This document shows, piece after piece, positions 23,556 to 32,751 of a DNA stretch of 64,000 bases (its first letter is position 1; every line of letters starts with the position of its first letter). Below the pieces are notes generated by a model that was given only the letters and a program-made list of their open reading frames with translations, searched no databases and was not told where the DNA came from. The position numbers and the translations under genes were made by a program. Origin of the DNA: Littorina saxatilis (Eukaryota > Mollusca > Gastropoda > Littorinimorpha > Littorinidae); contig NC_090252.1 of NCBI RefSeq assembly GCF_037325665.1, forward strand, positions 71,093,108 through 71,157,107, given 5' to 3'.

Positions 23556-24169
23556 CAGGGGTCGACACTAACTTATTTGGCCTGGGGCCACACTGGCCCC
23601 AGAGATGGAAATTGCTGGGGCGGAAAACAAAAATCTGGGGCCCACTCTCAGTATTCACGTGCGGCAATGCATTGTCTGTTTTTCTTCATCGTAGTTCGTA
23701 CAGAAGCCAGGGAAATTCTTTCAACCATTTGACATTGAAATTACGACAGCGCTTCGCGTTTTTGGCTGCATCGGTCTCCTTTTTTCGTTTCTCTCCACCC
23801 TGTTCTTCATCTTCATTTCCATGTCTTTTTACACCAGGGATATGTCGCCACATTTTGCGTTTGGCATTTGAAGGCGATACTTATCTCTCACGCTAAAGAG
23901 CGCAATCTGGGAGTTATTTCCCTTGCGGCATTGTCCTTCGACGATTTCAATGTGGTTTTTTTCTTGACTGCGGCATTGATCGTAACGCAAATTCCAGTGA
24001 CGACTTTGACTGGCGATTTTTAGTGATTGGCTCTGGCATTAGAATTTTTGGTTTGTCATTGTTGGAATTTATTCTGGGGCGGAGTGGGCCCCAAGCTTCA
24101 GCAATGTTTGGGGCGGAACACAAAACTCTGGGGCGTTCCGCCCCCCGCCCCCGCTAGTGTCGAACCCTG
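23556..24169. mobile_element. hAT-type element, 5-bp target duplication, 'GGGGC' rich
   Basis: Ends CAGGGGTCGACACTAAC and GCTAGTGTCGAACCCTG are inverted repeats. GACTG flanks both sides (23551-23555, 24170-24174). The subterminal parts carry repeated CTGGGGC(G/C) motifs in both orientations. Non-coding. Confidence 0.75.
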
Positions 24170-24284
24170 GACTGCGCTCAGATGAAAACGATAGGACATC
24201 TGACCGCCATGCGGCTGTGTGAATCGGACATTTGAGCCTTTTAATCGGTCTACGTCCGATGCCTGACGCCTAACGACATCCCTG

Positions 24285-24938
24285 CTGCTTTGAGCAAATG
24301 CACGTTTTATTTTACTACAAAGCAGGAGAACATAACATGTGTTTACAGGTGACTGCACAGTGATACCACGGTCGAGTGATCACATCATTGTAGCCAAACA
24401 GTAACACGATGCGCAGCTACGCTGATGGCAAAGCTGCCAATGCCATGTCAGTGTCATTTTTAGGATTCGTTAGTTGTGACTAAAGAGAATGTGCTATTTT
24501 CTTTGCAATTAGGGGTGGATGTTTGTGTCGGATCAACAAACTTTGGGTAAAACAGTTATTTTTGAGGGTGTATCAGAATCAAAGACAAAGACTGAAAGAG
24601 TCACATGAACTCGAACGAGACTGGAGAAAAAACCTACAGCCTGTACAGGTAATGCACCCAGGCGTATTCCCTGTACACAGGCAAAACACCAACAGGGAAT
24701 GCACCCGCTTTGGGTCGACACTGACTGTTGTGGAGATCGCTAGACCCCTTCTGCATAAGTTACGGCCGGTAAGTTACCGCTGATATAAAGATGGCACACA
24801 ATCGACAAAAACTAAAGCTCTTCAAACATCCTTACTCCGCCAACGTTATGCCACTTAGATGTCTACAGCTATTGATCAAATATTGCATCGCAAAATCCCG
24901 ATCTTCTACAAGAAATAAATATCAGTTTCTCCACTTAC
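24285..24938. other. intronic DNA upstream of nested transposons, no feature recognised
   Basis: No element end or exon was seen apart from a short repeated phrase based on GGGAATGCACCC near 24650-24705. Confidence 0.4.
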
Positions 24939-25224
24939 TGATTGAGGCCTTGATGTTGATCTCGTACATCAGATTGGGCGAATTGCTTGCTCCTCCGTCT
25001 TGCTGCGTCCTGCCTGTGTGCACATCGTTCATTACACCACAGTTGCACAAAATATACAAGACACTTGCTAGTCCGTAGCGCGCTTCTCTTTCTGTGCGGC
25101 CCAAGTCGAGCAGAGAGCGACACTGCTTGCAGTGCAACTGCTTTGACAATTCGTACAGATCGACAATGCGGCGGCCATCACTCCAGGCGAAAAATTCACT
25201 TTTTGTCCACGGCCTTTCCTCCAT
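24939..25224 (-). CDS. gene A exon 1: N-terminal Mutator-like transposase module
   Basis: The start is ATG at 25224-25222 (MEERPWTKSEFFAWSDGRR); the exon ends phase 1 at the donor A|GTAAGTGG, giving 95 codons plus one base. Conserved features are GRRIVDL, a CKQC pair, RYGLASVLYI, a second Cys pair in CNCG, NDVHTG and INIKAS. This order matches the start of the Mutator-like transposase domain known from metazoan proteins (Pfam PF20700 from memory). Gene B exon 1 is about half identical and has the same intron phase and position. In the full transposase a catalytic part would follow; here the frame leads instead into a linker and C2H2 fingers. Likely a nuclear regulator. The first methionine is supported by gene B starting at nearly the same place. 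Confidence 0.85.
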
Positions 25225-25597
25225 TTTTCAGGAGTTTTTGTCGATAGTCTATCGAGCAAACTGATAGATAATGTTGCAAGGAACAATATTCAATGAATTA
25301 AATCACGAATGCAACTCGATAAAAAGCTGATTTTGTGGAAGAAATTTTGACCGCGTCTTTCGGGCCACCGGGCGCCATCATCTGACGTCAGCAAAGAGAA
25401 CGTAACTTTCAACGAGTTCTTTCCCTTGTGCTCCCAGCCAGGTGCGCGGAAGCAAGTTTTGATGGTTCTGCTGGCTTGGTCAGTGCATAGATGTGTATTG
25501 ACAGGATCGCCAACTCGTTGCGCGCGCTCAGCAAGTAGCGGAAAGCGGAAAAGACGATTTTGACAGTAACTTTACTTCCGGTGCAGTCTTTCAACAC
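25225..25597. promoter_or_regulatory. head-to-head intergenic region between gene A and small gene copy 1
   Basis: Only 373 bases separate the two oppositely oriented start codons. The stretch is relatively CpG-rich for the window (CGTCTTTCGGGCCACCGGGCG and GTTGCGCGCGCTC). No TATA box stands out. The arrangement suggests a bidirectional CpG-type promoter, by inference only. Confidence 0.4.
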
Positions 25598-26416
25598 ATG
25601 GAGAAGAAGGAGAATTTCGAAGGGGAGGTGGAGTTTGTGGCTGAGGTATGTGAAAAGCAAACAAACCAATACAAAAAGATCATTGCTGATGATTGAAATG
25701 AGTCATGTGAATCAACAATAAAGATTCATTGTGGACGGCACGTCATTATTTTTGTTTTTAACACTTGAAACGCGAGAGCATCTGACACACTGGTAAATCC
25801 GAAGCTGTGCACGCAAGCTGATCAGCAGATCGTTTTTCTGCAGAATTCTCGCTCACATCGGCCACTATTTTAGCTCAGCGAACCGACTGATTTGACAAAT
25901 TTGTAACAGAACAATTTCTGAATGTTAGAAATTCGGCTGTAGATTTATAGATACCCTTTCTATTCCATGGTTGTTGTTTTTTCAGGGGGAAAGTATACCG
26001 ACATCTCAATCGCTGAAAAGATGACAGCATCACCACAAAAGAAACTGCAAGAATTGCCAAAAGTAAGTAAAAATATTGACAGATCTATGTAAAAGACTAT
26101 GAAAATTTAGAACTGGAACAACAGATATTCAAGAAATAACCGATAAGTGATATATTATAACTGAACCATTGATTGATTTGAATACTACATCATGCATGGA
26201 AGTTAAAAATGGTGCAGGAACTGGTCAGATCAACACATCAAAAAGATCAGTGCAATATATTTGTTTTCTCTCCCCTCTAGCATAATTCTGTTTTGATATA
26301 TATGCTTGATGTCTTCTGTTGTTTTTAAATTCATTGTCACTTCTAAATTGCATGCTTTATTGCAGAACGCTTGTTCTTTCTGCCTTTCACCGGAGTTCAG
26401 AGAGCTTGTCGACCTA
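25499..26416 (+). repeat. left arm of a ~0.93-kb inverted duplication
   Basis: Starts at TTGACAGGATCGCCAACTC and runs through two introns and most of three exons of a small gene. The reverse complement is at 29811-30749 and is nearly identical in introns as well as exons. Homology is interrupted at about 25520-25560 (unrelated bases in the upstream region) and ends inside exon 3. The 3.4-kb spacer is unrelated. Confidence 0.9.
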
Positions 26417-26467
26417 TTCTCCACCAAATCGTTCAACTTCAAACGTCTATCAACTGCCATTAATTAG
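25598..26467 (+). pseudogene. small gene copy 1 (three exons), frameshifted
   Basis: Exons by homology with copy 2 are 25598-25645 (MEKKENFEGEVEFVAE, donor GTATGT), 25986-26062 (acceptor TTTTTTCAG, donor GTAAGT) and 26366-26467 (acceptor TTGCAG, ending TAG). Exon 2 is 77 bases against 75 in copy 2, a TA insertion in AAAGTATACC that breaks the frame and leads to an early TGA. Exon 3 read in the copy 2 frame gives NACSFCLSPEFRELVDLFST and a longer C-terminus than copy 2. Protein family not recognised. It may instead be a live gene with different splicing; exon 3 is the part least like copy 2. Confidence 0.45.
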
Positions 26468-27270
26468 CTATCATCCAGCTATTTGTATGGACAGTTAGAC
26501 TTATTTCTCTAGAAATTTAGTTTTACTAAGGGTTTATTGTTCTGCTTTTTTTCAGACATACCGTCCCGCACCAGAATTGCCAGAGGTTGTTGCAACTACA
26601 ACTTTGAAGAACTGTGTCGTGATGTACAGCAGCTTCCCGAGTCGTGGTGCCTCGCGAAGAACGAGGTGAACCAGGTGGTTAAGGTTGTTGTGCTGGAGCC
26701 TGGAGGCCAGCTTGGTTAAGGTTTGACTTTGACTCAGCATTTTCAGTGATTTTTCTACGCAGCTGATGGTGTTTGGATTTAAAGTGTAAAGGAAAAAGTC
26801 CCCCCCGAAGCAGCGTGCTGCAGTTTAGACTGGCTTGGTGACAGTGTTGAAGTGAGTGACAAGTAACATTTTCAGTAAATCGCTTTGTGTTACAATTATT
26901 CAACACCAATTCTGAGCCAAGAGAATGATTTTTTTTTTTCATTTGGAATGTTGTGTTTTATAGGTTAGGTGTGGAAATTTGGATTTGACTGTAAAGCTCT
27001 TTAGCAGAGAATGTAAATAAACTTGACCAAGAAATTATTGCGACAAATTTCAAACTCCCAAATTAAAGCATTGATTAATTCCCGTTAATTAATTAATTAA
27101 ATTAAATGTCACAAGAATTTATGCTTTAATTTGGGTGCAACATGTTGAAACTTTGTTTGAGAATGTATCTACTTCATTGATTAAATATATGCATGTGTAT
27201 AAATAGGAATCTTTCTTGTGTCAAATTGTGTGAATTGAGACTGAGTGAGATAGTGAATGTTGGTACATTA
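26468..27270. other. possible further exon of copy 1, otherwise nothing recognised
   Basis: At 26556 a polypyrimidine tract and CAG precede an open stretch reading TYRPAPELPEVVATTTLKNC then VVMYSSFPSRGASRR up to a possible donor AG|GTGAAC near 26664. If exon 2 were joined directly here, the C-terminus would differ. No family recognised; the rest is AT-rich. Confidence 0.25.
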
Positions 27271-27558
27271 CAGGGCCGGACTAAGCAAAGAGGAGGGGGG
27301 GCGGGGGGGTTGCCAATGGTAGTCCAGGGGGATGTTCCTCTGCCCCTTGTGGGGGTCAGGGGGCGACGCCCCCTTAAGCTGAAGGGTAGGTCATATTCTG
27401 AGATAGGAAAATGGTCGCTCCTTGCATGAAACGGCATAAAATAAACAATAATACATTTTTTGTAAATAAGTGAGGTACATGTTTAGGTTGGGGAGGGGGG
27501 TTGCGCAACCCCCATAACCCCCCCCCCCCCCCCGCCCGGTAGCCCTAGTCCGGCCCTG
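27271..27558. mobile_element. hAT-type MITE, 5-bp target duplication
   Basis: Ends CAGGGCCGGACTAAG and CTAGTCCGGCCCTG; CATTA on each side (27266-27270 and 27559-27563). The interior is dominated by G or C homopolymer runs and CCCCCTTAAGC-type phrases. Non-coding. Confidence 0.8.
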
Positions 27559-27669
27559 CATTAATTGTCACTGTATGGTGTGTGTGTGTGTCACTGTGAC
27601 CAAAGATACATATGCTCTATTTGAGTTCATACAACTTCCAATTCCATTCAAACGTTAACAAAGTGTTGC

Positions 27670-27733
27670 TTTCTTTCTTTCTTTCTTTATTTGGTGTTTA
27701 ACGTCGTTTTCAACCATTCAAGGTTATAACAAA
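27670..27733 (-). mobile_element. 3' tail fragment of the SINE-like retroposon
   Basis: The minus strand reads GGTTGAAAACGACGTTAAAC ACCAAATAAAG and then (AAAG)n, as at 63118-63724. Only the tail is present. Confidence 0.75.
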
Positions 27734-28578
27734 GTGTTGCTGGTATGCGACTGAACATGTTCTATTAGGAAAGCAAAGCAAATTCCAGTGTACATAGTGG
27801 TCAACATAAAAACAATCAGACGCATCGATGCAAGACATTTATCAAGTGGCTGACAATTGATTTTGAAATGAAAACTGTTTGCATAATATCTCGCTGTCAA
27901 AATTATATCTTGAACAAGTACACAAAGGAATTAGGTTTGAACCATAGCAAAATGAATATGTTTCAAATTTTCATGTTGCAGACTTAAATTTACATGGACT
28001 CATGAAAATACAGAACAGGCACTCAACAAGCCATGTGATACAATACTGAACCAAATACTGAAATAGGAAGAGAAGTACATTTTAACGACAGCAGATTTTA
28101 ACACCAAAAATCGACACCTAAGACAACAATCAAGAAGTTCAAATTCAATGTACATGCACTTGATCAGATAGGATAGTTTGTACTGCATGAAGAAAGATCA
28201 TACACAACACACTACAGAGATCCTTCCTGATTGTTCTCAACATTGTATGTTTTCAGCTTTTTCCTCAAACTCCTTTCTTTCCATGTGCATTTCATTTTGT
28301 CCAACATTGTATGTTTTCAGCTTTTTCCTCAGTCTTTTCTTTCCATGTACATTTCATTTTGTCCATCATTGTCTTCAGTTTGTGGTGGAGTCTTATTTAA
28401 AAAAAAACAGAACATTTTGCAAAGTGTCTTCTTGAACAGCTTGTGAAAGATCAAATGAATACAAAGTGTCATAAAAACACACCGGAACAGCATCACTGTT
28501 CCTGCATGGTTCAATAAAGTCATCTGCTTTTGCCTGTGTGTTGATGCACAGGTTTCACAGAAAATATGTTCCATGGAC
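27734..28578. other. non-coding DNA with a 62-bp tandem duplication
   Basis: AACATTGTATGTTTTCAGCT with the following ~45 bases occurs twice in tandem at about 28239-28362. No gene was recognised; the long minus-strand frame at 28329-28700 lacks exon borders. Confidence 0.45.
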
Positions 28579-28815
28579 ATCAAATCACCAAAGGGAAGTA
28601 ATCGCTCTTTATGCATACGACATGTGTAATAGATTAAGCGAGAGTTGTACGGAACCTTTTCTCCTGGCACGAGAGGATGAAAGTCGCTTGTATATTTCAA
28701 TGCTTGTTATTCTCTCAGGTGCCAGGAGAAAAGGTTTTGTACAACTCTCGCTTACTCTATTACACAGTCATGTCGTATGAATAAAGAGCAATTACTTCCC
28801 TTTGGTTATTTGATA
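28579..28815. mobile_element. 237-bp hairpin MITE
   Basis: ATCAAATCACCAAAGGGAAG at the left and CTTCCCTTTGGTTATTTGAT at the right open an inverted repeat that extends inward through GCGAGAGTTGTAC and CCAGGAGAAAAGG, with about 45 unpaired bases at the centre. Non-coding. Confidence 0.8.
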
Positions 28816-29362
28816 TCATCAACGCTTTGCCTCATTCTGTTTAAGATTTCTGCTTTGTGTTGCATGGACAGACACATCTGCAATACATTGGGCTTGACAA
28901 AGGTCAGTTTGCCCTTGTTCAGCATGCTTTTCATGTCAGGGGTGGTTTCACTCTCTTCACTGTAGAATTCAGGTGCGCAAGTCAGGGCTTCCAAACACTG
29001 CAATTTCTCATCTCTGTACGCACTCTTTTGGAGACACCAAACTCTCTGTTTTAGCTTTTTGGCAACACATACTCCAACATACTTTGCATTGTACTCTTCA
29101 TCCTCTTTGATTTCTAATGCACTTACTGGTTCCCTAGTTTTTCTTCATAGGCCTTTAAGACACCAACAGTATAAACATGTGAAGGCAATCCAGGCTGAAA
29201 CTGTAGGGGATACTGTCAACTCAGTAATGCCTGAATGCTGGGTTGAAAAAGCAGAGTAGTACCTGGCCCACGCCTTCTCCTTGGCAGCATTCCCAACCTT
29301 GCCTCAGGGAACTAGGCAGTCATGAAGAAGCAGAAGTTTCTCTTCCAGATCTGCACCTAAAA
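28803..29362 (-). pseudogene. unrecognised protein-coding remnant or exon, minus strand
   Basis: After TTTTAG at about 29363 the minus strand reads GADLEEKLLLLHDCLVP and, after frame breaks, segments such as ALEIKEDEEYNAKYVGVCVA, LKQRVWCLQKSAYRDEKLQC and LNKGKLTFVKPNVLQMCL, ending at a stop near 28806. The final 65 codons (29003-28806) are one clean frame with good codon-like composition. At least two in-frame stops or shifts lie upstream, unless small introns explain them. It follows small gene copy 2 on the same strand and could be related to it. No family assigned. Confidence 0.35.
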
Positions 29363-29797
29363 CACAGAAAATAAAATATTATAATTAAAACAACACACAA
29401 ATATAGCAGAAATCAACCCAAGAGTGAAACTGAAGATGTAGATGCATGCACACAATCAAAACCAACAACACACGACAACAACCCAAAACTACACTTTACA
29501 TGAATGGATGTGAACATATTAAATTTTGTATTCCATTTGTCGTTATAGAACGTGTTGACAAACCACTTTCATGAATCCTTATCATGTCTTACAACTATGA
29601 CATGTGCTATTAATGATCCTAAAAAACACATGAAATATTGTAGTGGCAGGCATGTACCTAAAATATTTGTAAACAGTAGCCTCTCTGTGCAACGAAGCAG
29701 TATTTTTGCTCGAAAACTATGAATGAAAGTGATCTTTCAGGTACTGGGACTTTGCAAGCTGATTTTTTTTATACCGCCTTACTCAAAAACTTACTTT
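29363..29797. other. non-coding DNA, no feature recognised
   Basis: AT-rich spacer between the coding remnant and small gene copy 2. Confidence 0.4.
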
Positions 29798-30631
29798 TCA
29801 ATTACTGAATTGGTCGACAAGCCCTCTGAGCTCCGGTGAAAGGCAGTTGTCATTCTTGATAGATGCACAAGCGTTCTGCAATAAAGCATGCAATTTAGAA
29901 GTGACAATGAATTTAAAAACAACAGAAGACATCAAGCATATATCAAAACAGAATTATGCTGGAGGGGAAAGAAAACAAATATATTGCACTAATCTTTTTG
30001 ATGTGTTGATCTGACTTGAGTTCCTGCACCATTTTTAACTTCCATGCATGATGTACATTCAAATCAATCAATGGTTCAGTTATAATATATCACTTATCGG
30101 TTATTTCTTGAATATCTGTTGTTCCAGTTCTAAATTTTCATAGTCTTTTACATAGATCTGTCAATATTTTTACTTACTTTTGGCAATTCTTGCAGTTTCT
30201 TTTGTGGTGATGCTGTCATCTTTTCAGCGATTGAGATGTCGGTACTTTCCCCCTGAAAAAACAACAACCATGGAATAGAAAGGGTATCTATAAATCTACA
30301 GCCGAATTTCTAACATTCAGAAATTGTTCTGCTGCAAATTTGTCGGTTCGCTGAGCTAAAATAGTGGCCGATGTGAGCGAGAATTCTGCAGAAAAACGAT
30401 CTGCTGATCAGCTTGCGTGCACAGCTTCGGATTTACCAGTGTGTCAGATGCTCTCACGTTTCAAGTGTTAAAAACAAAAATAATGACGTGCCGTCCACAA
30501 TGAATCTTTATTGTTGATTCACATGACTCATTTCAATCATCAGCAATGATCTTTTTGTATTGGTTTGTTTGCTTTTCACATACCTCAGCCACAAACTCCA
30601 CCGCCCCTTCGAAATTCTCCTTCTTCTCCAT
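29798..30631 (-). CDS. small gene copy 2 (three exons, 66 residues), unrecognised
   Basis: Exons are 30584-30631 (16 codons, MEKKENFEGAVEFVAE, donor GTATGT), 30178-30252 (25 codons, GESTDISIAEKMTASPQKKL then QELPK, donor GTAAGT) and 29798-29875 (25 codons plus TGA, NACASIKNDNCLSPELRGLV then DQFSN). All three joins are phase 0 and the frame is continuous. The peptide is charged with no signal sequence or membrane segment, so probably intracellular. It lies in the right arm of the inverted duplication, convergent with the frameshifted copy 1; its upstream DNA differs from that of copy 1 beyond 30749. A different frame of the last exon is also open, so the C-terminus is uncertain. Confidence 0.5.
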
Positions 30632-30749
30632 GTGTTGAAAGACTGCACCGGAAGTAAAGTTACTGTCAAAACCTCTCGCAGCCGCAGACGGGAGTTCGAA
30701 ACAGGGCCAGCGTTGGCGCGCGCGCAGAGTTGGCGATCCTGTCAAGGGA
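29811..30749 (-). repeat. right arm of the ~0.93-kb inverted duplication
   Basis: Reverse complement of 25499-26416 including introns. Near-identity of introns points to a recent duplication or to gene conversion between the arms. Confidence 0.9.
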
Positions 30750-31029
30750 TATCTATGGTCAGTTTCAGCTAATTTCTTGAAGTTTGCGCTTGTCCTGTTC
30801 TGTGTGATTTTTGACTCTTTGGTACTGCTTGTGAATTAGATCGAGATGCACCCAAATGCTTTAGATCTAGCGGTTTGGAATGACAACTGCAGCAGTGCAT
30901 ACAAATAGAAGGAAATAGTAGTGTGTGTTGTGGAGGGGGTGACTTGTAAGCTTGTGTTGTGAAACATCCAGTGTTCTGTAAGTGTAAGGAATAAATCGCA
31001 TGCCACACCACTAACAAGAAACTGTCTAA

Positions 31030-31405
31030 AACAAACGGGTATTGATAATGTCAAAGTCGAGTTTTTTTTCTCAAGAAGTCTACCACTGATGTAACGAGGA
31101 AAAATACGGACAAAATCTAAATTGAATTTAGTAAAACTAATATCCGGAAACATTCTTTTTCTAACAGAGTTGCACCATCATGGAACACACACTGTCTGAT
31201 GTTGTTACTTTAAAAAATCGGCTGGACATACAAAAACTTATGACTGAGTCATTTTATTTGTACTAGTACGATAATTGATATATTGAGTAAATACGACTTT
31301 GAGCATGTTAATATGATTGACCTGCAACAAATTTGATAATGAGATGGGACGCGAAGTGAGGCTTATGGATACCAATCCAGTCCCTAACCACTACTACTAC
31401 TACTA
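31030..31405 (+). mobile_element. LINE 3' remnant (end of reverse transcriptase ORF), plus strand
   Basis: The plus strand contains NIRKHSFSNRVAPSWN followed, after a shift, by TLSDVVTLKNRLDIQKL. The F-x-NR-(V/I)-x-x-x-WN-x-L motif marks the C-terminus of LINE reverse transcriptases (CR1/L2/RTE-like). The 3' UTR phrase GATGGGACGCGAAGTGAGGC matches those near 37170 and 38030, and the element ends in (ACT)n near 31390. Several frame breaks; an old, 5'-truncated copy. Confidence 0.6.
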
Positions 31406-31619
31406 CTAAAAACGAATTTTACTTTCGCAAATGGCTATGGTTGAACTTATGCGTTCCAAATTCAGGCCTCGCAATCCAGTGGCCTTAGTCGGGGGGATAT
31501 ATTTTCACTAGTTTCCAAAACTGGAGTGCACAAGAACTGACTTGTGACCATACAAAACTCTTTTAAAAGCACTGTAAGACAAACAAGAGTAAACCATAGA
31601 CCTAGGTCCCTGAGTAAAC

Positions 31620-31707
31620 ATTGTGCACGAGCACGCGTTTCCCACACACCCCTCACTAGTGATTGGCCCTCCAATGTTTGTCCGACACACCCCTCACTAG
31701 TGATTGG
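31620..31707. repeat. ~46-bp tandem repeat that received the LTR element
   Basis: CACACCCCTCACTAGTGATT plus GGCC(C)CTCCAATGT occurs about twice left of the LTR element and twice right of it (36994-37060). The retrotransposon therefore split a small tandem array. Confidence 0.8.
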
Positions 31708-31911
31708 TGTAATATACGTGTTGTTGGTCGTCCACAGATTCACATACGTATATCAAAGACAAGACCGTTCAGTTTCATGTCTGCTGTTTATTCCGTGCTA
31801 CTGCCGTCGTGCCGCACTACATCAATCCCTGACGTCATCCAAGCGTCTTTTTAGGCTAAACTATCAAATCGTCTTATTAGACTAATCTAGTACAAAGTCA
31901 TGGATACGACA
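31708..31911 (-). repeat. 3' LTR of the Ty3/gypsy element
   Basis: A 204-bp terminal repeat, identical by eye to 36790-36993. Because the element is on the minus strand, this left-hand copy is the 3' LTR. Confidence 0.95.
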
Positions 31912-32751
31912 TCCCTCCCTTTCTGGAAAATAAGCTCCCTTCTGCTTATTAAAATTATATTACATTTATTTCTGACTTTTAATTTCAGGTTAAAATAATA
32001 TGCCATGGTAACCCTATAAATTTACTTTTACTTTAAAATTAACCCATGTACACTTTTCTCTTCTTTTTTCCTTGAACATTTTTCTCTTTAAACTGACAGC
32101 GACGTACCATATGCATTGAACATGAAGCATGCCTAAAACCTTAAGACATGTGAACTTCAGCATGCACAACCACAACATTCAATGAACAAAGATAAAGGAA
32201 ATAATCTCAACATACATGATTCTAAATAATTCTAAATCTTGTTTAGACTATCTGCCGTGAACTAAAACACGTGCTAAATTATGACTGTTTGTTGTTGTTT
32301 TGGTTGTCCTTATAGAGGTTGAAAACAATGATTGTAATTTGTATCTTGTCTTTTCAAAATATTCATTCATGAAACACAGTGGTAGCATACATGTACCTTG
32401 CCAAGATTGTGAGTCTTTGAAATGTTTCTTCTATAAGTTTATAACACTGTTGAACGTTAGAATAGAGAAACGTAAGAGAAACAAGACCTTTCCTTCTAGG
32501 ATACAAGAACCACACTCTGAACATAGCAAACGAATGACTGGATCTTGAATGCACAAACTAAAATTTAAACACATCACGAATTGAGAACAAAATAATAACT
32601 CTTGGAGACGACTGCGATACCCTTAAGCACTGGGTATGGCACACTTGTGACTTTGAAAACTTGCCAGACACGGGCACCAAGCTTTCACGAGTGAACATTA
32701 CTTGAAAACTTGCCAGACACGGGCACCAAGCTTTCACGAGTGAACATTACT

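Larger units (their letters stand above)
21612..24284. mobile_element. CAGGG hAT-type element carrying two nested transposons
   Basis: The left end is CAGGGATGTTGCCACAAATT; the right end reversed is CAGGGATGTCGTTAGGCGTC. This is the same asymmetric pair of ends as in 43325-44570, in reverse. Nested inside are the TA-target element (21771-23140) and another hAT-type element (23556-24169). The residual 0.7 kb shares the GCAGACG...GTTGTCTCCCGTA segment with the 43-kb copy. No clear target duplication remains. Confidence 0.65.
4179..24938 (-). other. intron 1 of gene A (20.8 kb), filled with transposons
   Basis: The donor A|GTAAGTGG at 24939/24938 and the acceptor TTACAG at 4184-4179 are both phase 1. 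Gene B has a homologous intron of 1.9 kb at the same codon, so about 19 kb of the difference is mostly inserted elements, annotated separately. No additional coding exon on the minus strand was recognised inside it. An unannotated alternative exon cannot be excluded. Confidence 0.75.

Noticed and set aside
28329-28700. 123-codon minus-strand frame
   Set aside because: It overlaps a hairpin MITE and a tandem duplication, with no domain or exon signals.
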